Source of the DNA: Bicyclus anynana
Lineage: Eukaryota; Arthropoda; Insecta; Lepidoptera; Nymphalidae
DNA length: 64,000 nt
Assembly: GCF_947172395.1 (NCBI RefSeq)
Contig: NC_069104.1
Location: forward strand, 8,025,355-8,089,354
Direction: 5' to 3'
Shown: piece after piece, positions 10,301 to 25,300 of the stretch
Layout: each line of letters starts with the position of its first letter
How positions within the stretch are numbered: the first letter of the stretch is position 1
The notes under the pieces: generated by a model
Database searches by the model: none
Told to the model about the DNA's origin: nothing
The model's input: only the letters and a program-made list of their open reading frames with translations
Position numbers and translations under genes: made by a program

Positions 10301-13300
10301 TCTCTTGACGTTTCTGCTGTTCTTCCGGAGATAGTTCTGGAGGCTATTTAAATTTTAATAGTTTTAATTAAAATAATTAAATCACACTATCACGTACCAA
10401 TTAACATTCTTGTCAATTAATTTACGTTACATAATTCTAATTTCATGCAAAATATTACTAAAATAAAACTACTTTTAACTTTTTATCATATCGAAATTAC
10501 AAAATAAAAATGTTTATACTTTAGTTCATCAACAATGCATTTTACAACAGCATCCATACTTCTTTTATGACTCACCTTCTCAGGTATGTATCGTTCTGGT
10601 ATAATAATCTTCTGAGGAGCAGCCAAGAGCTGATCTATGGAGTCTGGTAACCTTCTCGCCGGTAGAGCCGAGCGCACCACATCTGGAGCAGCACCGCGAA
10701 GTGCACGTTCCATGTCTGCGTCGTCCAGTGACCTTCCCAGAGCCTACAATATACAAAAGTTAGTATTTAAAAGAAAGAAGATGATGAAAGAAGAAAGGTG
10801 TCATGAATAAGAAACTTAAGAGAGTGGACTGGCAATAATGCAGTTGGAGAATTTTTAGCCTACCCATGGACAAGAAGTTTAATAAACTGACTACAGATCT
10901 TTAGTAGAGTGTATTGACCAAATTTATTCATTTATTTAATGGAAAGGCACCTAAAGAAGTAGAATAATAATTATAAAAAGGTATGTTTGAAAAAATTACA
11001 CACAGCATATTACTAAGCCTATTTGCCATTTATCAGTTAAAAATTTATGTCTTGTTTTTTTCAATGAATACTTACATCTTGATTGTAAGCATCCTTAGGC
11101 ATTTCATTAAGAGTTTTGGCGCTCAAATGGTGCGGTGCGGTATAGTGCCTCCTCTTCTCTTTTGGTACTTGTCGTCTATGTAAAGAGCCATTTTTAGGTT
11201 CTCCTGACACCTCCGTAATAATTTGTTTAGCAGCTTCACTTTTAAATATAGGAGACAATTCCATATTGGATCTCGTTAAGCTTACAATACTGCTCGTTTT
11301 TGACATGGGATCGTTAGTCAAAGTCCTTGAACTATCTGTTGGGCTATTGAGATATTGGGTTGACAAAGATATGGTACGATCATAACCAGCAGATCTGTCA
11401 TAAGTTTTGTGATAGCTACTGCTTAAAGATGAAATATCTCTTGAATAATCATAATTAGACAACGAAGGGCTTGAGGGATATTTAGGACTCTGTTGCATGT
11501 TCTTTTCGTTCATCCCGATATAATTTACAGAATCTGCGTATTGAGGCTTGGAATAATATTCTTCATATTTGCTATACTCAGTTCTAGGTAAAGAAGACGC
11601 TCTGTAGTTATTAATTGGTTGCACTAATTCTTCTTCTAAAAATTGATCTATGTTGGCAGTGATATGGTTGCTGGACCAATCGGATAATGGTTGTAAAGAC
11701 CGGTCGCGATCTCTTTGTCGCCTTTCGCTTTCCCGTTTCACAATTCGCACTGTTTTGATCTCTTGTTTTTCTACATTAGTGAGGTTACCTATAAAAAAGT
11801 TCATCAAGCTAGTAGTTATTTAACAAGATTATAAAATTTAAGGGAGACTAACATATCACTAACATATCTTATCTAATTAAATTGCTTTGAAGAAACTTTG
11901 AAGCTGCAGTAGAATCAAAAAGACTTTACGTGAATTAATTTAGGTTGTACTTATTGAATTTAGTTTATTGATAGAAATAGAATGCAGTGAGTAATTTAAT
12001 ATTAAACTGAATTGATTGCAAATGAGTTAACGTATTCAATTGGGCTTTTTCAGCACTTTATACTAAGTGGAAAACCATCGAATAGAGAGCATTACACAGG
12101 GCATGCCAACAAAGTGAAACTATGAATACCTATTATTACGTAAATATTTACCAAAAGCAGTGTGTTGCATGTCCTCGCTGTTTATTGGTGACGCGACATC
12201 CATGCCGGGTGCTCTAGTATCAACATACAGCGGCGTCTCCACGCTCGGTGGATAGTGTCCCGGGGGCATTACTGGTCCTTGCGAGTCGTAGTCATAGTCG
12301 GATTGCCCGTGGTCGATAGTATGGCCTGTATCCAGATTCGTTTCTTGCCAAGACGACATTGGACGACGTTTGCCTGAAATTTTCAATCCTTGTATTTACC
12401 TATCTTTTTTTATATTCTCTACTCGCTAGCCCTTGACACCCAAGTCATGATGCAATCTAAGATGGAAGCGGGCTAACTTGTTACGAGTATCCACACAACT
12501 TTGGTTTCTACACATCATTCCGGAACGCTAAATGCTAATTTTTGTCGGTAAGGTGGTAACTAGCGATGGCCAGCCAGACCTGGACCAGTTAAGAAAACCT
12601 CAATCGGCGCAGCCGGGGATTGAACCCAGGACCTTTGACTTGTAAATCCACCGCGCATACCACTGCGCCACTGAAGCCAAAACTATTTTTTGTCTGTCTG
12701 CCTGCCTGTCCGTGTTCTTTGGTTGAAACCGTGTTTTTTGGTTTATGAAACGAGGGAAGGTGAAACGCGACATTGTTTTATACTATATTCAGATAAAGCT
12801 ATGCTGCGGTTGGTAGTCGGTATGTATTCATTCAATTACCAGGCATAGAATCATGAGTGATCTGCAAGGCGTGGGACTGCTGCGTGAGGTGACGCACCGC
12901 GCGGCTCAGCTCCTGACGCTGACGCTGTAAAGCTGACACCAACTGTTGTACTCGTGTCACTTCTGTAACAATGTTCACGCGATGATCTACAGACTAGTTT
13001 TATTAAATAACGGATCAAGCTGATGGCCTAACTGATGGTAAATGAACAACGTTTTTTTTTTTTTTTTTGTATAAGCAAGCGCTTAGCTGCAATCACGCCT
13101 GAAGGTAAGCAGTGATGCAGCCTATGGTGGAACGCGCTTGCCTAGACGATGCCTATTCACTCTTGACTTGAAGGTACCCATGTTGTAGGAGGTGGGGAAA
13201 ACGGAAGCTGGAAGAGCATTCCACATCTTTGCAGTGCGTATAAGAAACGAGGAACTAAACCGCTTAGTACGCGTCCGAGGAATATTGATGACGTAGCGGT

Positions 13301-16300
13301 GTAAGTCGCTGCGATGCCCAGCAGTCCTGTGGTAGAACGGCGAAGGTGGCACAAGATCAAATAGTTCCTGAGCCCACTCCCCGAAATATATCTTGTAGAA
13401 CACTGATAGACAGGCAACCTTTCGGCGATGCTCTAAGCTTTGAAGTTTAGTGCTTGATAATGCCTCATTGCCAATGAGCCTTCTGGCACGTTAACTAACG
13501 CGTGTTAACAAGGCATGTAACGAATAGGCTTTATAAAGTGCGGCCTTCAGTCTGTCTGAGGCGTAGGTGTGCTATGCGGTATGCCTCATGTGACTGTATA
13601 TACACCAGCAACCATGCCCCCAGCTATGTCACAGCAATACTGCATGACGGCAGAAATAAGCATGTCGGTTGTACTCCCCAGTATGCCTAACATGCGATTA
13701 AAGACGAATTACGTGAGAAATATACAAAAGTCAACCAATTGCGGTGCAACCGGAAATATTGCTCTTTTTCATTGGGTAGGTTATGTAACCGGGAGAGTTG
13801 CCCCACTCTACTTTCCTTAGTCAAACTTTTGTCTATTTCTTCACTAGACTAAGTCGTTGGTCGCCTACCTATATATCTACGCAATGTAAAATAATCATGT
13901 AATTATCACTTGTCTGTGAGCTAAGCAACATTTTTTTGGTACACAAAAACGCATCTTGCTGACGTTCCTTTAGTTTACTGTTACAAATTGTCGCTGTCAC
14001 CTTACCTTATTTCAGGAAACATTCCTTCTTCCTGAAATAGAATAACTGTATCAGTGGAATGTGTCGGCGCTTACCATCCTCTAGCATAGCAGTGGGATGC
14101 GATGGTGGCATGTTATGCGAAGCTTGGGCATGAATGTTAGCGCGCTGAGCTCGCAGGGCGCGGCGGAGGTGATGCAGTTCCCTTTCCAAACGTGCATTGT
14201 CCGCTACCGTTTGCTCTAGTTTCTGTTGACATAAAGTATATGACGGTGAAGTAAGCAGACATGTAATGAACGAAAAACGAATAAGAGCATCAAATAAAGG
14301 TTTATGAAAAATATGGTGAGATGCTTATATCAAATCATGGAATTGTAAAGATGGACTGACACGCAATGCAAAGACATGAATTAAACAAGATGCATACATG
14401 CAGATTGCACACTAGGTATCATAACATTGATCGATGAACAAAATAAATATGAAACTATAAAAAAATAGTATTTAAGGTTGTTAATAAGTGGACTGTATCT
14501 ACTGCCAAATATACAAATATATAAATGTTAACGTAATGCAGGAATGATGTGCTTTGAATATAGACAGACAGTCCGTACTTCAAACCAAACAACCATAGAA
14601 AAACCTTCTTCTGAAACACTCATAAGTTTCTAACTCTCTATAGCTAGTAGTTAGCACAACATAAATAAAAGTTAACGAATTACTGGGATGCTGTGCAAAA
14701 ACAGAAAGGATATTTAGTTTCAATATTACTTGTACTATAAGATTTGGTTTTAATAATTACAATAAAATATAACAAATCACTACGTAACTAACTTATACTA
14801 AAGCCAGACTCGATGAGAAATGTTTATCAACAAACAAATTAGAACTGAAGGTTCAAAATGCACGTCGTTTCATACCATTTTTAAATTAATGTATTGTTTT
14901 TTTATTTAAAAGTAATTCAAATGAAATGAAATTGCTAATCAAATAGTTTGTACGATAATATTTTTAAATTATAATTGTTATATTTAATTGTTTTAAGCTA
15001 AAATTGTCATCAATTTAAGAAACAAGTTTAACTAAAATTTATTAATAGGTGTAAAATGACTAGCAATTTATACCCTCATTGTTAAATAATTTGTTGATAA
15101 ACAGTCCACTTCAAGTTTGGCTATAGTATACATCTGAATACTGAATGTTATAGTTTTGTTGATTAAATATTAGAATAAATAAAATAAAAAGTGCATGGTA
15201 TAGCTAAAAACCTTATAAACCTTAGAATTGTGCGCCAGCATGGCATGCACTCGCGCCAACTCCGCCTCCAAGCCTGAAGGCTGAGCTCGGGAACCAATGT
15301 TTACGCTGTCCAGCTTACTGCGAACACCTGGAAAAGACAAATTAAAAACTAAGAACTAAAATAGACTTCAAAATTTAAAGTTTTTGGCAATGAAAATCAA
15401 AATGCTACCGTCGCCTTGTATGAAATCAATTTTAATTTAAAAGTTACAAAAAATATCAAACAAGAACTGCTATTAAGAAAGTTTTATTCATATTGGATTA
15501 TTATTAATATTATAATATGATGTAAGTACTATACTAGTTTTACAAAGAAACTACTATTATTTAGGTTGCCTGGAAGAGATCGCTTCTGAGCGATAAGGCG
15601 GCCTATTGTACCTGTTTCTTCTTTTTTATTCTTTTATTTATAATTATGCAGTACAATACAAAGTATTTAATTTCAAGTCACTTTTACTGATTTCTTTATC
15701 TTAATTACTGTATTTAATTATTCGTGATATTACGAGTACCTGTCAACAATGAGTCAATAGCATCTTTGTCAGTTTTAAGACCTTGAAGAATGGCTGCCTC
15801 GTCTGCTAGTTCCTGTTCCAATGCCCATAGTTCAGCAACTCTGACTCTTGCCGCTTCTGTTTCTAAGGGTTTGCCTGCTGCGGCACTTTCGAGCCATCTG
15901 TAAGTTAGTTTAAATTAAATAAAGCTTCAATAACTCCATGGATTAGAATAAGATTAAGATATTCGACACCGAGAGATCATTTGTTTAAGACTAATTGCAG
16001 GGGCAGAGGTATATTGGTTATATTTAAAATATACCTATAATATTATTTGCCTAATATTATTTCTAAAACGAATAGTTAATTAGTGGATACGACGCTAATT
16101 CAAGCAAATCTATTTTTATGCAAATAGCTTTCACGACTCTATTTGAACCCAAATGTATATTTAAAATTTCCTTTCTAGTCTGTATATATACATGTCTTAT
16201 AACACCTAACTCATCTAAAAAGATGAGTTAGGTGATAAAGACATGTATATATAAAAATACTTTCATATTAGCTGTATGTAATAGAATGCTCTCAATGAGA

Positions 16301-19300
16301 GAAATGTCATTACTGTTATTTCGTTGCAATTTGAACACTAACCTTTGTTGTTCCATAGCATGTTCTGCAAGAACTTTTTGTCTCAGCCTCTGATTTCGCT
16401 CCAATCGTTCTATCGTAGAACCTGGTCTATTATACAAAGATCCAAGTTTCACCATATTATCAACCAATTGCACTAACGGCTTACTTTTTTCATAATGGTT
16501 CTCTAACTCCATGAGTTGAGTCTTTAACTGTTCCAAACGTTGTAAGTTTTCTTCCCGTTCAATGGCTTTGAGTGAACTTAGACAATCCTGTAAATCATTT
16601 GATTACTATACAACATTATTGCTATATATCTTACTCAAATAATGACAAAAAATAGCTCAGTGATCTAATATTAACAATATCTACACAATACACTGATAAA
16701 CAAAACTAATGAAACAAGAAGCATAAATAAGCACCTCTATACTACTAATCTGAACACAGCATTGCTCAATAGAACGATGAGTTGCTGCGTGACGTCTTCT
16801 TAATTGAATCAAGAGCAAAACTAGCTCCTCGTGACTTCTTCCCAAAAGCTCACCGGCCGTTGGTATTTCACTTGATTCTTGATTATGGACCTCCTTACGC
16901 TATTGCAATAAAAGATAAAGCAGAACTAAGTAAAAATGCGTAATAAAACATATAAGTACAAAAAAGCAGATGAAAACAAAAATCATTCAACTACAAGGAC
17001 ATTTGCATACATTGCATTGACTAAATATAAATTTAAACAACGTACCGTATCGTTGTTGTCGTTGTTATTGTTTCTTCTAATCCTAGGACTAACGGCTCTT
17101 ATTGGTTGTTGTAAAGTTCTCGATGGTGACCTTACTGTCGTCCATACATCCTCAGAACCCGTTAATGTATTCAACTATAAAACATTCAGTATTTATATTA
17201 CTTGTACATTTTAAAATTACATTTATTATATTGATTGCAGTTCTTTTTTAGTTACTTACATTTTGTTGTGATGCTGTGATCGGCTGCGAACAATGTTCAT
17301 TAGTGGGTTTCTCTTCAACCCATCTTACTCTAGGGCTTACAGCTCTTACTGGTATAGTACCATCCCTATTACTTCTACCAATCGACGTGTTACTTCCAAG
17401 AAATGCTTTTTTTGACAAAGTTTGCTGGTTTATTTGGTTATTGTTATTATTATTCTTTGAGCCTGGTTCTATATTTGTGCCTGACATTGTCATAGAAGCT
17501 GCAAATATCAATACATTATATTACTTATTAGTTTTATTTCTAAAGTTTCAATCTCTGGCATGATTTAATATAGTTGGTGAAAACATGATAAAGTGTTTAA
17601 CATAATGTATTAGTACGAGTATATTTAAAGTTATTATTTACATTATTCATTATAACACAAAATCCATGTTAAATGTCGCATGCCAATTGCCAAACGTGTT
17701 TTAGACACCTTATCGTGTTTAACCCATTTATTAAACCAAAATATATAAATAGTATTATGCATGTCATACCACACAAAATATTTATTTACAATAAATAATT
17801 TGAATTTCGTTTAATCTTAATTTTGCTGAGAATCAGAAGTAAATGTAACTTACATCGTGTACCTTACAGGGCCATATTATGTTATAGGATACCTTCATTG
17901 CTTGCACTGTCTACCTCCATGTTACGCAGAGGTTCACTTGTACCCAAACCAGCAACTAGGCTCCGCACGCGTCCTACCTCACTTTTCATTAGACCGCTAG
18001 ACATTAAATCCCACTGCCTAAGATTCTCCCTGTCTATTTCAAACTTTCGTCTATCCTTACTATGACTTTTTCGAGAATTGCTTGGTAAATCTTGTAAAGT
18101 AATTGAGTTTTCTGAAGAATCGACAGCTAATTGTTCGTAAACTCCTTCATCAAATTGTTCATTCAATATTTCGGATTCTTCGACTAAACTTACATAAACA
18201 TCATTTTCATCTTTTTCTTGTTTTGTTGCCTTGTGTGTATTGCAACTTTGGTTTCTGTGAATTTGTGCTTGAATATCACAGTTAACATAAGTCACACTTT
18301 TAACACATTTATCCTGTACATTTTTCTTAACCCGCTTAATACTATTCATCGCTGATGCGTTTGCATAAGCTCTGTCTAGTGTTTTGCGTTCAGTAGGCAT
18401 AGTATCCAAATCATCCATAGAGCGAGCATGCCTATGCGACACCCGCCTTAAATTATCTCTCCATAAAACATCCTCATCCCAATGTTTCTCTCCTTGGTAC
18501 AAAATGTTTTCATAAGCACTTGTTTCTGTTTCAGCATCATAGTAAACCGTATTGGATGAGTTTCCACTACAATGAGAGGACATACTTCCCGAAGAAATTT
18601 TAATTGGCAAACAACCTTGAAGGCTATTATGACTTAAATTATTACCCTCCGATGAAGAACTTTGATCAGAATTTTTAATTTTTGCACTTTTTTTACACCC
18701 AAGACTAGATATCAAATTCATTGATTCTGGTATTTTAGAAGGTTTACTACTTGAAGATTCGTATATATTTTTTAAATCAATATCTGGGGTTTTTTCAACA
18801 GCACTTAAAAATTCGACTGAAACGCTTCTAGCGGACGCAGCTAAATTAAACGATTGGTCTGACTCATCATTATCACGTATTGGATTATGGATGTGTGAAA
18901 TCTCATTTTTTCTGTGCATTGGGCCTCTACGACGCTGATTATTCAATTTACGGTGAATATTAGTATTTTTCAAATAATGAGATATTGGGAGAACATTAAT
19001 ATGTTCTTGAGAGGAAAGGTCGGAATAATAGTAAGGTGCACTATGCTCAGCAGAACTTTCTCTACTGTGAAATCCAGTAGTAGTAGAAGAAACAGGAGTT
19101 TCATAGCTATGTCTGAGATTTCGTTTTTCGCTTTCAAACTCTTTAATTTTGTCTGCCGTGATTTCACTATTTAAGTTTTTCTTTATTAATGTGTCTCGGT
19201 TATAACTTTTACTATAAAATGATAGTGGCGATTTAGGTATTCCAGTTGAACTACAAGAACTTTGTGATCCTAAGTAATCCAGAGTATGACTATTATTATA

Positions 19301-22300
19301 TTGAAATCGAGTTTCTGCACTAATTTCTTCATCAGAATGAATTATATTACGGCTATCAGGAGTGCTTGAAGCACGCATATGTAAATTTTGAATATGGTCC
19401 ATGGAGTTGTTTTTATTTGTAAAGGAGCTGGTTGGTGTTGCAAGTGACGCAATAGCACTTGTATTATTGCTTTTAAAATTTAATTCCGTAGAAGACGCTC
19501 CCAAAGTGTCCAAATATTCGTCGATGTTTATATTTAATGAATTTACCGATGGTAAAAGATTCTCAGATTCTGTCAGTTCAAATATTGAATCATCGGATAG
19601 AGGTCTTCGCTTCATTACGTTTTCAAAACTATAAACTTCATAGGGATGCCGTAAGTCCACCATTGAGTCGGAATCTACTAAACTCGTAATTTCAGATGAA
19701 ATGTTTGAAGGTGTCATTTCAAACCTACTACTTATATCTGACTCCATAGACAATCTCGATGAACCTTTATCGGCATTATAACTTCTCAACGAATCCGTTT
19801 CATTGCAGATTATATTATGTTGCTCTATAATGGAATTACTAAGCACCTTATTTGGTATTTCACTGGCTTTGTGTCTTTCATGTGTTAAGCTTGCCCTACT
19901 GCTGCGAACTTTTTCGCCTCTAGTAAGCGTATCATGTATTGAAGTACGACTTCCATAAATCATCAACGATGTTGTTCTCCGTTTCATTTTGTTAAGATTC
20001 TGGTTTTCGTTAGTCAACATTTTGATTATAGAATTGTCTTGTGAAAGATCGGATTTGTCTAGTTTATCTAAAATATATTTAGACAGTTCTTCATCTAATA
20101 AATTACTAAAAGGTGGCGATGAGGTTGGTATAGGCGGGGGAGGAAGAATCTCACTGTCTGAACTATCCTGTCTGTCTAAAACAGTTCTACTACCATTAAG
20201 ATAATATGACGCTGGTCGGAAATTATCAGAGATACTAAATCTAGAAAAAGGCACATCTAGGGAAACATCTTTAGAGTTTTCTTCTTCGGCATCTGAGGAA
20301 TCTTCCTTTTCCTTTATATTTTTATCAGCCTTAGATATCCTTTTTAAAGTTTGTTCTTTTGTATCCGCAAAATTTGATGCCGTATCTGATATACAGTCTG
20401 ACTTCACATCTTCAGGAGATACGTCTTCTGACTCGACATGGTTTAACTCCATATACACAGGTTCTGCTTTTCCGTTATTTACACAAACCAGTTCATACGT
20501 TTGCATATCGTCTTCTTCATTACCTAAATTCATCTCTACATAAGGATTATCTTCATAATTTAAAGGCATTGTGTGATCAAAAACGCTTAAATTCTCTAAA
20601 ATTGTTTTATGGGCAGGCTCGATGGCTGACATTTTTCTCGGGCTCATGGGAAGGTAATGGTCTTCACCTAAAGTGCGCATAGAAGGAGTATCTAATTTCA
20701 CATCTGTTTCTGTATCGTTTATTGTCAAATTATCTGCAACTTCATTACATTTGTTATTATCTCTATGGTTTTCAGTTTCATTATCTGATGCTAGTAATAC
20801 TTCATCTAAATCATTATCGGTATATTCAATTTGTGTCTCTGATTCAGCTTCACTGTCCTGCGTTTCATAACCATTTTCTACTATTTCAGTTGATAGGTCG
20901 GCTGGGTTTTCAATATCTTTCGAAATTTGAGGTTCTACATTGGGCTCACTTAACTTTTCGTCGTATATATCCTTACCAATAACTTCACTTACTAATTTAG
21001 GAATTGAAGTTGTACACATAATATTTTCATAAACATTGTCAATGTCATTCGGAATTTCTATATCTCTAGTAGAAGAATATTCTGCAAGTGAGGGAGAGCT
21101 AAGCGCGTGCGGAGAGATCAGTCGCGTAAGGGTAGGGCTTGTGACATTTACTTTATGGGACCTTCCTGCCTGCATATCACTGGTATTTTGCAGATCAGTG
21201 CCCGGTGTATCTTCTGGGGTGCAAAAGCGAAACCAATATTTGATTATTTTTTCAAGAAAAGTTTAAGTAAGATAGAGTTGATTTTTTTTATCAGTTAATA
21301 TTTGTTAGTAAATATAATTATAAACTCGAATTTAAAAAAAGAAATGTTATATGAGTGCAACTAGTAATCATATAATACCACCAAAATAATATCTATAGTC
21401 CACCACCTATATACTATACTAATGAAATATCATGTTAGTGACACTATGTCCCAGCAGGCAGGAAGGTACCTTTCCTCAAAGCGAAGTGATCTTATATTAT
21501 AAAGTATTATTATAATTATAATTTTAATCTTTCAATGTTGGCATAATATAACATAATAGGCATAAGAAACTATAATTGTATAATTTTAAAATAAATATTA
21601 CGTAAAACAATTTAGTATATTTAATTAAATTTAGGAATATCAACTTAACGGTGAAAATAAAATAACGATAACGAAATTTATATTAGTGTATAGAGATTTT
21701 TAACTTTTAATGATGTATAAGAAAACCATTTTATCACAAAAATTAAATATATTATTTTTACCTAAAAAATCATGCAATACAAATATTAAACACATACAAA
21801 TACATAAACATGCTTATTTACTAAAGTTTTAAAGTATACTCCAAAATTTACTGGATTTTTCATGCTTCCGTCAATTTAGCTAGAATTTTTATTTTTATGT
21901 TAACTTGTTAATTGGTTAAAATAAAACTTACCTTCATCATCTGAAGAATAGCTGTTATATGAAGCATTTTTATAAGTTTTAGGTTTGTACTGGTCAGATC
22001 TTAATGATTGGCGACTTTGATTCAATGATCTATTTAATGAAATAGCAGCTGGAGTACTTTTTCTTGTCAGTGGAGACTGTAACATTCTCTGCTTCCATTC
22101 AAGCAGTCTTTTCATTGATTCTTCACGCTGAAATAAATAGAAAGATAGTATAATAAAGAATCAACAGTTGATATCTAAAGAATATTATCAGCTGTTCTTA
22201 GCCGATTGTGAGTCTTAAACCTAGAGAAATGTTTCCTCAGTAGATAAAACAATGCAGTTAAAGTTAAATAAATAGAACATAATTGAGATTTTACCTGTTG

Positions 22301-25300
22301 TACTTTCTTTTCTCCTTCTCTTTCAGCAGATGATGGCAACCTAGCGCTTGCGGATCGCATAAATCCATCTATCCCTGGATCAAATTTCCCAACATCCTTT
22401 ACATACGCACTGATTTGTGAACCATCGCTCATCACACTACCACTTCTGTTTAAATAATCTTTTTGGGCTTCCAAATCTTTTTCTTTCAATGTCCAATTAG
22501 AATGTAAAGCTTCAAGATCGCTATATTTTGAATTATAACTAACATTATCACGAATATTCTTATTGCTAAATTCAGTTTCATAGTTATTATTGTTAGGGTG
22601 CATATATGGGGAATGTAATTGTTTTTCAGCAAGTCCACTTGCATATTTTTCTAATGGTATTTGTATATTTCTTGGCCGTGTGCCCTGTTGTTGCAAATAT
22701 TGTGCCGATTGTCGCATTTTTTGTGCATAACTTTCCTCAGAATAATATTTATCTGAACTAGGATCATAATAGGAGTTTATGTCTAGACTAGATTTTGGAC
22801 GTGGTGGTTGTTTAGGTGGATCGTGCGTGTTTCGTGTTGGCGTCACATTATAAAGAGTTTCGTTTTTGGATTCATATTCGAGAAAATCTGCGCTATGGGG
22901 GCGTGGCATCGGGGGTTGAATACCACTCGCTTGCATTTTTTTCCTTCGCAAAACTGATGGCCCACTAAATGTTTTTTCTGGAATCTGAAAAAAAGGTAGA
23001 CACAATTCAAAAATCAATCTAATTTCAATTATATTAATGATAAATATGCACTGATACTTACCGTGTTAGTAACTTGCTCTTGGGGCGATTTATGGCTAGA
23101 TAAACTAATTGTATCCCGGGAATGGGAGGGATTTGGGGACTTTGCATATGCTTTTCCAGCATCATTTCCGTATGCCGCATAAATATCTTCATAGTCTCCA
23201 ATTTTTTCAGTGTTATACGCAGACATAGCTGTTGATCTGCCATATGCATCAGGTGTTCGCCTCTCAGCTAGTCGTTCATTTAACGTGCTCGTTTTACTCG
23301 CCTTTGTATTAACATCACCATACACATCTCTACCGTAAACATTAGCATCAACGTAAGTTTTGGAATTGGTTCGAGATTCAGGGTAGCTTTCATTGTAAAT
23401 TGATGTTTTATTCGATTCAATAGGCCTACTCCTTTCATCGTCTTTCTTATTTTGTCCATAATCTTCAAGAAAAGGATTATAACCAGGTTTCTTTTCATAT
23501 AAGTTTTCAATTTTGTCTTCTTGAGAGTGTTGCTGCTGATTTCTAGACCTATTTTCGAAATAGGGAGATTGAGGATTAGATTTATTGATAGATGGAGTGT
23601 TTGGAGATTTTTCTGAATTGTCAAAAGCTGTCTTGGATAATGGTAATGATAGTTGCTGCGTGTCGTAAGGTCTTTTTGTATGGTAAGTTGGTTGCGAGGG
23701 CGGTGATTGCGGGCTGCGTGTGTAAATCTCCTGTTTTGTGCTGTAGGTTGTGTCCTGGTATCGAGTATGACTGGTGCCTTGACTGTAGTGTGATGCAGGT
23801 TTTTTGAGTAGATCGTAATTTGGATCGTACCTGTAAAATTGTTTAAAATAGTAAAATAAATGTTTCAGTAAGTGTTCAATAAGGAACGATAAAGCAATAA
23901 ACAGTTAAACAACAGCTTACATATCCGGGCTGGGTGAATTATATCCATCGTTTGCTCGTCTGGGCTTAGGTGGCGCATTGGCGTACGTAGGTCCAGCATC
24001 ATCGCCTTCCTAAAATATAAAAAGTGATATTTTTTCTGTATTCTTTACTAGTTAGCCCTTGTAAAGAATCTACTTCAGAATTTACTTTGTCGGTAGGGTA
24101 GTAACTTGCCACGGCCAAAAGCCTCCTACCAACCAGACCTGGACCAATTAAGAAAAGCTCAATCGGCCCAGCCGGGAATGGAGCCCAAGACCTCCGTGTT
24201 GTAAATCCACTGCGCATACTTCTGTGCAACGGAAGCCATTATAGATATAAATAGGGAATCAATATATTCAGTACATTATACAAATGCTTTTTGAGAATAA
24301 AAAAATATTTCTAAAACGGAAAAATTCTTTATTTATAGTTAAATGATCATGAATAAATAAGACTCTTTCTTAAAAATAGACGAAATATGCATTTTCTCAA
24401 ATTCTATTTTTAATTTATTTTTTGGCAATCGTAACGAGAAGTACATATTACACAGTGCAAAATATTCATTTTAATTCGGTTTTTCACCAACGCTCAGTAG
24501 AAAAACTACGTTACTTACGTAATTAATATATATTAATATAATTTCATTATAATGATTTTCATTTTGTAATTTTAACCTCTTGTGTAAATAACAATTTTCA
24601 ATATTAATTTTATAAAGTGAAGGTGCCTAACCAACTATTTTTTTTCTGTCATCAAACGTGCAATTTCACAGAAGGCAAACTTTACTTGATAGAGCCGTTT
24701 AAGTAAGTTAATTGCGCTATCAATTCTGCGGTCGGGTCCACAAATCATCCGCAGTTATAACGGCACGGAAATATCTGTCCTTGGTCACGCTCCGGAGACC
24801 TAATTGTCGGTCACCTGCATCGGTAAATGTTAGCTGTCAGTTCATACGATAATACGCACCTCTGTTTTTGCAGCTGCGCGATCGATTTGCTTTTGTGGCT
24901 GCTCACTGAAAACAAAGCGCGGGTTTATTAAACACACTGTGAACTGAATATTCATTTGACCAATTTTAAAAGTCTGCAAAGCTGATTGGACAGGAATGTT
25001 AGTTTGTTTGTTTATAATAATATCACGCTTTAGCGTAGGTGTAAAGTAAACACATTGCCAGGAAAGACGGAGATAATTTGGAAAAATTAGTTATTACTGG
25101 CAAGGTGGAAGGAAAAAGATGCGTTGGTCCGACCAGGTCCGCACCAAATTCGAGTCCACAGTTTACGATGCTCTTCGCGTAGCCGGAGATAGAAAAAAAG
25201 GGCATAACATCCTAAGGACAAAGATCAGAGATAGAGGTGGTCACGACCTTTACACATGAGGATAACGACTCACGGAGGAGGAAGAAAGTAAATGAATATA

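Noticed and set aside
16182..16253. microRNA gene call for the intronic hairpin
   Set aside because: The four-base loop and single occurrence cannot support a microRNA without small-RNA data.
17823..21298. Plus-strand open frames over W8 (several of 60-107 codons)
   Set aside because: They are antisense shadows of the 3.3-kb coding exon.
23280..23624. Minus-strand frame of 114 codons overlapping W5 in another phase
   Set aside because: Out of phase with the flanking exons; W5 is continuous in the joined frame.
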